IMG/VR virus record: IMGVR_UViG_3300009420_003508
Location: 1-27,945 of that record
DNA length: 27,945 bases
Reading direction: 5' to 3' (one strand)
From: a virus
Below are positions 8,805-16,300 of this stretch, piece after piece. Positions within the stretch are counted from its first letter, which is position 1. Each line of letters starts with the position of its first letter. The notes under the pieces are model-generated. The model was not told where the DNA came from, did no database searches, and saw only the letters and a list, made by a program, of their open reading frames with translations. The translations under genes were made by a program, and so were the position numbers.

Positions 8805-8954
8805 ATGATAACAGTAGAAGTACAAGGTTTTGGTAGCTTTACCATTAATGCAGGTAAGGTAAATGAGCTATTAGGGTGGTTGAAATCTAATAGCATGCCA
8901 CTAGAAGCGATCCGCAAGCCATACGGTGATGACGAGGTATTAATAAACGAGTAG
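8805..8954 (+). CDS. Small conserved-looking 49-residue protein
   Basis: An ATG at 8805 opens a 49-codon frame ending in TAG (8952-8954). The product begins MITVEVQGFGSFTI, then a helix (AGKVNELLGWLKSN) and a short charged tail. The G-F-G-S-F beta hairpin followed by an ELLxWLxSN helix resembles small uncharacterised proteins that I recall from T4-like marine phages, but no function is known to me. The start coincides with the predicted transcription start of the TTGAAA/TATAAT promoter, so translation may be leaderless. The TAG is followed three codons later by an in-frame TGA (8964-8966). It leads the dUTPase/clamp-loader group with an 8-base gap. Confidence 0.7.
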   Translation: MITVEVQGFGSFTINAGKVNELLGWLKSNSMPLEAIRKPYGDDEVLINE

Positions 8955-8962
8955 ATGATATT

Positions 8963-9478
8963 ATGAATATAATCCTTAAATTTAAAAAGACGCACCCAGA
9001 TGCAGTGCTACCCAAGGTCAATAACCCGGAAATTACAACCGGTGACACTGGGTACGACTTAACAGCAGTCGAAGATTGTATAATTCCCTGTAAATCATCC
9101 AACGTAGTTAACGTCGGGTTAACTCTCGCGGATATTACACCGGGTTACTGGTTCAGTATTGCAGCTCGTAGTGGTTTAGGCTTTAAACATAGTATACAGC
9201 CTCATTTAGGTGTGATAGACAACGGTTATCGTGGTGATTTAGGAGTAAAGCTATACAACTTCAATGAATCTGATGACTATCGCGTCAATAAGGGTGATAA
9301 AATCGCTCAAATAGTCATTTACCCACTCATACATGCAGAGACTATGTTCACTGCAGATGTCAGTGACTCATCCAGAGGAGATAAGGGCTTTGGATCATCA
9401 GATCTGAAGTCAATTACTAATATTGATGGTAGTATTGATTATAATACATCATTTCCAACCCAGCCTGAGGTAAGTTAA
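8963..9478 (+). CDS. dut: dUTP diphosphatase (trimeric dUTPase)
   Basis: It hydrolyses dUTP to dUMP and pyrophosphate, keeping uracil out of phage DNA and supplying dUMP for dTTP synthesis. All five motifs of the trimeric family are present in order in 171 residues: GDTGYDLTA (27-35), ARSGLGFKH (68-76), GVIDNGYRGDLGVKLYN (83-99, with catalytic D86), GDKIAQIVIYP (111-121), and the mobile C-terminal RGDKGFGSS (138-146). About 25 residues follow motif 5, a modest extension. ATG 8963 is the natural start, giving a short N-terminal strand before motif 1. The stop overlaps the clamp loader start (TAATG), so the two are co-translated. It belongs to an early-type island set inside the structural cluster. 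Confidence 0.97.
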   Translation: MNIILKFKKTHPDAVLPKVNNPEITTGDTGYDLTAVEDCIIPCKSSNVVNVGLTLADITPGYWFSIAARSGLGFKHSIQPHLGVIDNGYRGDLGVKLYNFNESDDYRVNKGDKIAQIVIYPLIHAETMFTADVSDSSRGDKGFGSSDLKSITNIDGSIDYNTSFPTQPEVS

Positions 9479-10290
9479 TGTCTACATTCGATAATTTATG
9501 GATTGAGAAGTATAGACCACATCAATTGTGTGATATTATTCTCACAGAGATCAACAATTCAATAATAAACAACTTCTCTTCAGTTAAGGAGATACCTAAT
9601 TTATTATTAACAGGGAAACCTGGGATTGGAAAGACTAGTCTCGCGAAAATATTAGTAGGTGATGTTTTGAATTGTCAATACATGTATATAAACGCAAGTG
9701 ATGAGAATGGAATTGATACAGTTCGAACTAAATTGACGAACTTCGCTCGAGCGAGAAGCTTAGATGGTAACATTAAGGTTATTATACTCGATGAAGTAGA
9801 TGGGTTCACTATGGAAGCGCAGCGCGCTTTGAGAAATACAATGGAAGAGTATAGTGAGTTTGTACGTTTTATATTAACCGCTAACTATCATCATAAAGTC
9901 ATACCAGCGGTGCAGAGTAGATGTCAAATGCTCGATCTAACACCTGATTACAAGTCATATATTGATAGATGTAGTCATATCTTAGCAGAGGAAGGTCAAG
10001 AATGTGAAGATATTGAGAAAATTGTAAATAGATATTACCCAGATCTCCGTAAAGCTGTCAACGAACTACAAAAAAGTACAATGACTTCTGGTGATTCATA
10101 TGATAAGACATCTGATAATGTATTACTTATTGAAAATATTATCAAGATACTAAAGCCTGATAATGTTCATAAGCTACGTAAGCATATAATTGAAGCTGAA
10201 TCTCAATTTTCTGCAGATTACCCAGAGTTGCTACGAGTGTTGTTCAACATACTTGATGAATCGTCATACACTACAGTTAAGAAGAGTTAG
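9478..10290 (+). CDS. 44: Sliding clamp loader ATPase subunit, gp44/RFC-small-like, ending at an internal TAG
   Basis: This is the AAA+ ATPase subunit that loads the sliding clamp for replication and, in T4-like phages, late transcription. Visible motifs are LWIEKYRP (7-14), Walker A GKPGIGKT (46-53), Walker B VIILDE with D108 (101-108), a sensor-1 TAN (134-136), and SRC (147-149). A gp44-like YYPDLRKAVNEL element follows. A GAGG Shine-Dalgarno sequence lies about 8 nt before the ATG, the strongest in the window. The frame stops at TAG 10288-10290 after 270 residues, short of T4 gp44 (319). The missing collar-domain C-terminus is encoded in the same frame immediately after the TAG. Either the protein is truncated, the TAG is read through, or the base is an error. 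Confidence 0.9.
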   Translation: MSTFDNLWIEKYRPHQLCDIILTEINNSIINNFSSVKEIPNLLLTGKPGIGKTSLAKILVGDVLNCQYMYINASDENGIDTVRTKLTNFARARSLDGNIKVIILDEVDGFTMEAQRALRNTMEEYSEFVRFILTANYHHKVIPAVQSRCQMLDLTPDYKSYIDRCSHILAEEGQECEDIEKIVNRYYPDLRKAVNELQKSTMTSGDSYDKTSDNVLLIENIIKILKPDNVHKLRKHIIEAESQFSADYPELLRVLFNILDESSYTTVKKS

Positions 10291-10395
10291 AGCCTACTAA
10301 TAGTGAGTGAACATATGTATAGATCGTCATTCGTTTTAGATCAAGAGATAAATTTTTACTCTTGCTTAATATCTCTATCAAAGATTCTTAATTAA
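10291..10395 (+). other. In-frame continuation of clamp loader C-terminus after TAG
   Basis: Directly after TAG 10288-10290 the same frame stays open for 34 codons to TAA 10393-10395. It includes SEHMYRSSFVLDQEINFYSC, which matches the closing helix pattern of gp44/RFC small subunits (YxxxxSxFVxDxEINxxACL). With this part the protein would reach about 305 residues, the usual family size. Its end overlaps the opposite-strand gene by 8 bases, mirroring the 16-base convergent overlap at 8249-8264, which favours this being the true 3' end. No start codon suits it as a separate gene. Confidence 0.75.
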
Positions 10396-10951
10396 GACCT
10401 TTAATATATGCAGATGTGTTGAAGTTGTCTTTAAACTTCGAGTTATACTTCATATCTGTATTACTTCGTGGTAATGATCGATTAGTATCATCAGATAAAG
10501 TTTGTTTGGTAGAATCGGTCGGAGAGTTTGTCTTCTTCGCCTTATATTCTTCGATTTTCTTTGAAGGTTCATCTCTTCGAAGACTATCCGGTAGCTCCGG
10601 TAAGTTTATATCTTGCTCTATATACTCGAGTAGATTTACTGGTAGAGTTATGAAGTCTACATATAAACCTGGTGCAGTCTCTATAACAACATCACAGTAA
10701 TAATCATCCACATTGCTTTCAGTTTGATGTCCACCTCCAACAGCTGGTCTTAGGGTTTTAACCGCGCTCACTCTGACATGTAAATCAGTATCAATGAACT
10801 GCTTTAACTTTTCAATCAGATTCCCGGCTTGTTTCTTCGCCCACTCTGACGTGAGAGCTTCCTTCTTTACCTTTACTAGATCACCTGGTAGTAGACCTCC
10901 TTGTGTGTATCTTACCTGTGTTCCTTCGATTAATGTGCTGAATTTATTCAT
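10388..10951 (-). CDS. Conserved-looking phage protein of unknown function
   Basis: The 187-residue product has a compact N-terminal domain beginning MNKFSTLIEGTQVRYTQGG, then GDLVKVKKEAL, a helix, a VRVSAVKTLRP strand and a DYYCDVVIETAPGLYVDFIT hairpin. An LLEYIEQDINLPELPDSL segment and a Ser/Thr/Asn-rich, probably disordered basic tail (about 130-187) complete it. The beta-barrel-like front with a Gly-Asp-Val-Lys turn is reminiscent of small virion or packaging accessory proteins of marine T4-like phages, but I cannot assign a function. It is transcribed against its neighbours from a perfect TATAAATA late box 11 nt before the ATG, so it is probably a late gene. Its 3' end overlaps the extended clamp loader frame by 8 bases. 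Confidence 0.78.
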   Translation of the reverse strand: MNKFSTLIEGTQVRYTQGGLLPGDLVKVKKEALTSEWAKKQAGNLIEKLKQFIDTDLHVRVSAVKTLRPAVGGGHQTESNVDDYYCDVVIETAPGLYVDFITLPVNLLEYIEQDINLPELPDSLRRDEPSKKIEEYKAKKTNSPTDSTKQTLSDDTNRSLPRSNTDMKYNSKFKDNFNTSAYIKGLN

Positions 10952-10962
10952 ACTATCTAAAT

Positions 10963-10970
10963 TATTTATA
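10963..10970 (-). promoter_or_regulatory. T4-type late promoter TATAAATA, minus strand
   Basis: This is an exact late-promoter consensus on the minus strand, 11 nt before ATG 10951. With T4 spacing, transcription would begin about 6 nt before the ATG. It lies in the 60-bp divergent gap between the minus gene and gp25. Confidence 0.6.
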
Positions 10971-11000
10971 CAAAGCCCCTCCTGAAATCGATCTTATAAT

Positions 11001-11006
11001 TAAATA
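11001..11006 (+). promoter_or_regulatory. Late-promoter-like TAAATA 5 nt before gp25 ATG
   Basis: TAAATA is followed by ATTGT and then ATG 11012. It shares the last six bases of the T4 late consensus and the same 5-nt spacing as boxes before 8749(-) and 21070. No Shine-Dalgarno sequence is visible. It would head the second baseplate operon. Confidence 0.45.
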
Positions 11007-11011
11007 ATTGT

Positions 11012-11497
11012 ATGTCAAGAAGTGTAACGTTTAATGAATTTCAACCAATTGTAGATAATATAGGCTATAAGTTTAAGGATATATCACTAGATATACATGA
11101 GAATGCGAATCTAACTGGAGTTGGTTTATACTCTGGAAGCAACACTACTGATATCGAGGATTCACTAGATTTTCAAGCAGTAACTAACTCTATCACCAAT
11201 ATATTCAACACAACCCCTGGTGAGAAGATACTATCTCCATATTTTGGCTTGAACTTAAAGCAATACCTATTTGATCCAATCAGTGTCAACACTGCAGAGA
11301 ATATAGGCGACACTATTATACTAGGTATAACCCGATGGGAACCTCGTGTCAGAGTCGATAAAGTTGATGTATTGATCGATTTTGACCAACAACAATTCGA
11401 AATAACTTTGAGATTATCAATTCCGTCTCTAAATAATAGTAATATGAGTCTGACAGGTACATTATCTAACTCCGGATTTGCGGTGACAAATGAATAG
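11012..11497 (+). CDS. 25: Baseplate wedge protein gp25-like
   Basis: The 161-residue protein belongs to the gp25/TssE family, which sits in the inner baseplate beside gp6 and contacts the first sheath ring. The diagnostic features are VTNSITNIFNTTPGEKIL, SPYFG, an LFDP segment, and the conserved EPR triplet at 110-112 (RWEPRV), followed by a beta hairpin. A 40-residue N-terminal extension makes it slightly longer than T4 gp25 (132). It is the first gene after a divergent promoter region and overlaps gp6 by 8 bases. Its TAG stop is immediately followed by an in-frame TAA (11498-11500), so even read-through would add only one residue. Confidence 0.93.
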   Translation: MSRSVTFNEFQPIVDNIGYKFKDISLDIHENANLTGVGLYSGSNTTDIEDSLDFQAVTNSITNIFNTTPGEKILSPYFGLNLKQYLFDPISVNTAENIGDTIILGITRWEPRVRVDKVDVLIDFDQQQFEITLRLSIPSLNNSNMSLTGTLSNSGFAVTNE

Positions 11498-13079
11498 TAA
11501 ATTTACAGAATTTAATCTAGATCCTGGAGCGTACGTCGCATTTGATGCTACTAGCCTAAGGACATTAATAGTCAACAGACTTAAATCACAGGGTATATTC
11601 ACTGATCAGATATTTGAGGGTAGTAACCTAGCCTCTATAATCGACGTGATATCATACAGCTTTCATACATTGATGTTTTATTTAAACAAGACATCTAATG
11701 AATCGATGTTTACAGAAGCTCAATTATATGAGAATATGAATCGTATAGTTAAATTGCTGAATTATAAGCCTGTAGGCTTTCAGACTAGTGTGTTATCATA
11801 TGACGCTACTATTGATGCAGAGCTACCCATAGGTACATACACCATACCTAGATACACTACGGTTGATGTAGATGGTATTCCGTATTCATTCCCACAGGAT
11901 ATAACGTTTGCTAAGCCAACTACTGGTACATATGATGTTGATTCAAATACCAGTCAATTCTTGTTGTATCAAGGTGAGGTGGTCGAGTATCCTCAGTATG
12001 TTGCCTCTGGTGAGGATTTTGAGACTATTATAATATCTCTAGATCCTACAGCAGTTAAGATAGATCACTTCAATATCGATGTGTATATCAAAACACAGAA
12101 TGGAGATATAACTAGATACGAAGAAACACAGTCATTATACACCGAGAGTTCAGGTGCTGCTAGATATGAAAAGCGATTGAATGAGAGCATGCGATATGAA
12201 TTAAAGTTTGGCAATGATATAAATGCTAGAAAACTTCAATCTGGTGATGTGGTGATGATATATTATATAAAATCATCTGGTGATGATGGACTAGTAGGTG
12301 CTGGCGCGCTGATTGATAAATCATTAACATTGTACACTACACCTCAATACAATCTAATCAGGTCTATGACTAAGACTGACGATATCATATATCTAGACTT
12401 TGACTCTATCAAGAACATCAAGCTCAAGAACAGCCTACCCTCAACTGACTCAAAAACAGAGGAGAGTGTTCTAGATATGAGAAATCACGCTCCACAACAC
12501 TTTCTAAGTCAAGACAGACTCATCACTGCAGATGACTTCACTACACATATAAGAAGAAATTTTGGAAATATTATAACATCTGCTGTAGCTATAAGTAACG
12601 AAGCATATATCTCCGGTCATCTGGATTATCTTATGAATGTGATCGGTCTGAACCACCCAGTCTCAGACTCTAGAGTACTATTTAATCAAGCTCACTTCTC
12701 AACCACTACTAACTTTAATAACGTTTATGTGTACTGTGTACCTCGAACCAACCGAAAGACTTCCATAAACATACAGAATAATTTTTTACCAGTTTCACAG
12801 AAAGAGCTGCTAAGAGGTTCAATTAATAAATCTAAGTCTATAGGACTAGATATAGTGTTTTCTGATCCAGTTTATATGGCGATTGATCTAGGTGTATCTG
12901 CCTCAGATACACTTACATCTTCATCTTCTAGTAATACCGCTATTCAGGTGATTAAATCACCCGGTATTATACGAAATAATGACGCTATAAGACAAGAGAT
13001 ATCTGATGTATTGATAAACTACTTCTCTGCAAAAACATGTTCCCTAGGTCAGGAGATTGAAGTGGATCAGATTCTATGA
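11490..13079 (+). CDS. 6: Baseplate wedge protein gp6-like, N-terminal and central part
   Basis: gp6 forms the continuous ring of the inner baseplate with gp25 and gp7. The N-terminus shows the family helix bundle: an SIIDVISYSFHTLMFYLNKTSNESMF-type stretch (about 47-72), the ENMNRIVKLLNYKP helix, then the beta-rich domain with LPIGTYTIPRYTTVD. A later domain has RLITADDFTTHIRR and the NVYVYCVP strand. The frame ends at TGA 13077-13079 after 529 residues, while T4 gp6 has 660. The missing family C-terminus is encoded immediately downstream in the +1 frame. The start overlaps gp25, so coupled translation is likely. As it stands the gene is either interrupted or needs a +1 shift at the TGAC. 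Confidence 0.9.
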   Translation: MNSKFTEFNLDPGAYVAFDATSLRTLIVNRLKSQGIFTDQIFEGSNLASIIDVISYSFHTLMFYLNKTSNESMFTEAQLYENMNRIVKLLNYKPVGFQTSVLSYDATIDAELPIGTYTIPRYTTVDVDGIPYSFPQDITFAKPTTGTYDVDSNTSQFLLYQGEVVEYPQYVASGEDFETIIISLDPTAVKIDHFNIDVYIKTQNGDITRYEETQSLYTESSGAARYEKRLNESMRYELKFGNDINARKLQSGDVVMIYYIKSSGDDGLVGAGALIDKSLTLYTTPQYNLIRSMTKTDDIIYLDFDSIKNIKLKNSLPSTDSKTEESVLDMRNHAPQHFLSQDRLITADDFTTHIRRNFGNIITSAVAISNEAYISGHLDYLMNVIGLNHPVSDSRVLFNQAHFSTTTNFNNVYVYCVPRTNRKTSINIQNNFLPVSQKELLRGSINKSKSIGLDIVFSDPVYMAIDLGVSASDTLTSSSSSNTAIQVIKSPGIIRNNDAIRQEISDVLINYFSAKTCSLGQEIEVDQIL

Positions 13080-13080
13080 C

Positions 13081-13299
13081 ATGATGTCAATCGATGGAGT
13101 ACAATCGATTCGAACAGTTAGAAGAGATGTGTCATCCAGTGTATCAGGGTTGTCACTTTTGATATGGAATCCAGTATACGAGTCTCGTGACATACATACT
13201 TATAATCAGAACGTCCAGCTACCATATTATAAGTTTCCATACTTCTTTGATGAGCTAACTCTACTGTCACGAATAGATGTTATCGACAGCGTAGTTTAA
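13081..13299 (+). CDS. C-terminal part of gp6 in +1 frame
   Basis: The frame is open from before 13057 to TAA 13297-13299. Its content, MMSIDGVQSIRTVRRD followed by GLSLLIWNPVYESRD and a QLPYYKFPYFFDELTLLSRI end, is the expected gp6 C-terminal pattern: a SIxGVxxIRT strand, a LSxxxWNP segment and a FPYF...L..RI tail. Skipping one base near 13074 joins the two frames as DQI-YDMMSIDGVQ with no gap, giving about 603 residues. ATG 13081 has no ribosome site and TTG 13057 lies in the gp6 core, so independent translation of a useful protein is unlikely. Possible explanations are a programmed +1 shift, a split gene or an indel. Confidence 0.7.
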   Translation: MMSIDGVQSIRTVRRDVSSSVSGLSLLIWNPVYESRDIHTYNQNVQLPYYKFPYFFDELTLLSRIDVIDSVV

Positions 13300-13301
13300 T
13301 C

Positions 13302-16300
13302 ATGTCATCACCCATATCTGATAGTTATACCGAGTTCTTCGTTGGATATACTGTATCCTATGTAGTGTCTGATGAAATTTTCCCGGTTCACCGTAAGGTT
13401 AACACCTCCAGAGATGAAAATATCATATATATACACACCCATGGTACACCAGAGCTAGACTTTGATATTAGTGATGAACTGAGACCTATAGGTGAGTATG
13501 ATGGTACAACACCCAATCATGTATATCTATCTACAGATAGTGTTACATGGGACTTTGGAGATGGAGAAGTGAAGACTGGTTTACATGTACGCCATAAATA
13601 CACACAACCTGGTATCTATACGGTCAAGGTTATATTGAGAGACTACGACGGTAGACCTAGAGTGAGTAAATATCAACAGGTAATACACGTAGCTGATTTC
13701 GTGAAGAGTGAAGTGAAGTGGGAGACACCCGGTATGAGAGAGCTTAGATGTGATACTGTTCCGGCCGGAGCACCTAGCCATCACTTAACTGTCAAGACGT
13801 CAACAAATGCTAGATATAGTGATGAGATATCCACTAATCATACAGTTAGTTTATACGCCAGTGGGTCAAATTCAGAGCCTGGTTATCGTGAGGATTACAT
13901 CAACTACAAATTCGCGCAGTTCGATCCATTGTGGAAGTTCATGGCAGTAGATGATACAACACCGGTACAGTATATTAATATATCTCCATCCGTAGTATAT
14001 ATCAGAAGTAAGCTTATAGATATGGAAGATGGAACCTGGGATATCGAGTACGGTTATTATATCGATCCAAACATAATACCATCTACCTCGATTGAAGATC
14101 TAGAGGGTTATGTTAATAATAGTGATTACTATAATGTTGTATTCGACGATCCAGTGACGAGATTTGAAAATCCTGATACAGTTTACTCTATCGTTGGTCA
14201 TATAGGTTATCAGAATATTAGATACCTGGATGATACTGCAAAAGTTTATTTATCTCGGCAACAAGACCCCGTTATGTTATTCGCTAGTCTGAATATATCA
14301 GAGGATTACATCAAATTATCTCCTAATGTTATACCAGATGAGATCTTACAATCAATAGAAGATTGGAATGTAGACGTATTACCCATCAAGGTTATGTTCA
14401 ACCCTGCTACACAGTTGAGTATAACTCCAACTGGCGTACCAGATATATTATTCCCTCCTCAGAAGTATATAAACTCTCTAATAAGCTTCAACATCGCGCT
14501 CGTTGACCCAGTAAAGGCTAGCATTCTCAAATCACCTCCATATCCTGAATTAGACAACAACTCAGGTCCGTGGTTCAACACTGAATGGTCGTTGATAAAT
14601 GTAGATATAAATGAAGTTAGTGAGAATAACTCCAATGGTCTCAATGATACTATAACTGTTGATACTAGAGGTTGTGTTAGTAGATATATAACACCTCAAG
14701 GCGCCACTGGTTCATATCAACTGAGTGCTAATTGCATGGTTAAAGATTTTGCATATGCGAACAAAGAAGTCGAAGCTTATTATGTTGCTAATATGCACAC
14801 TGATCGAATATTCGTCCTTCGACCTGGTTATATGGACAAAATATACACATTTGAACCTCAATATACAATATCTGTAAAGGATTACCTGACCAGAATATAC
14901 TCTCAACTAGAAGAGCCAGCTCCAGTAACTGGGTTATTATCAGATGACGCTATGGAGCATTACTTCGCGATTGCTGTTGATAGTCAATCCGCTGCGTGGA
15001 TCGCAGATACAGATAGAGATGCCATAATACAAATCAGTAGATTTGGAGATCATCTAGATACAATTGTATTACCTCAAAACTTAGATTTAGATGTGTTTGA
15101 GGTGAACGTTGACTCACCAATATTACATTCCGGAACTGGTGAGACGTTAACAGAGATAGAACACGCGTATGGTATATCGAGTATATCAATAGATAGTAAT
15201 GATAATATATGGGTATGTCTGTCTGACTTGTCAATGATCCTCAAATATGATAGTATCTCTCCTGGTCAATTTGAGCGAGCTATGACCAAGGTGCCTGTAA
15301 TAATCCCCGGGTACACAGCAGCTGATCTTCATGGAGTTCATGTAGAGACAGATCGAGAAGACAATGTATGGGTGGTGATGATGCATGATACCTCATTATC
15401 AACAAAAACACCAGAACAATTCATTATAGTCAAGTATTCACCAACAGGCGAATCTCTGATACAACCAATAGTTTTACCTATTAACATTTACCCACACGAC
15501 TTAATAGTGGATGGATTTAACAACATATGGCTTTCAAATACTGCGCCAACTAACAATATAACTACTGGTAGTATATTTCACATATCTTCAGATGGTGACA
15601 TAATAAAGGAGGTGACAGAGTATATTCACCCTGTAACTAAAATAACCACCAGATTCGACAAACCAGCTCAATTGACTCTGGATATGGATGACAATCTCTG
15701 GATATCAAACCGCGGCAACGAATTGCTCCGGATGGTTACTGATACACACTTGACGAATCCTCAATATACTATAGAGCGCGCTGTTACATGTGGATCTCAG
15801 TGGATAGACTCAGATGAGTCTATAGAGGTGCATGGCCGAAGACACGCTATAGAGGCTTTGAGCTGTGATACTGACAATAGACTAGTGGTGGTTAATAATG
15901 TATCTAAGAGAATATATATGTTCGATGCGAAAGACGAATCTAGACATGTATGGAAGTCTCATATGGATGCATCTTCTGTAGAGGTTAGAGATTATAATGA
16001 AGCTCCAATTGATCTTGAGTCAGATAGAGTGTTTCCAACTCCTGGTGCACCGTTGGATCAAAACGAGTATCATATACTACAAGCATTTGGAGATTGGACC
16101 GGTATTAGATGGATTCAGAAATACTGGAAATTCTCGAACTCCACCAGGTTAATAACAGGTGTGTCTAATACATTCGACGTGTCACCAAAACCTAAAGATA
16201 TATTCAAAGTTAACGAGAGTTTTGGTATGTCTGAGAATATAGAGTCTATAATGCTACAACCTACATTAAACGAGAGCTCGAGCTTGATAGATAAGATTAT

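Noticed and set aside
10342-10364. Hairpin CAAGAG...CTCTTG as a bidirectional terminator between clamp loader and minus gene
   Set aside because: There is no T-tract on either side, and the segment codes for the conserved clamp-loader C-terminus in the frame after the TAG.
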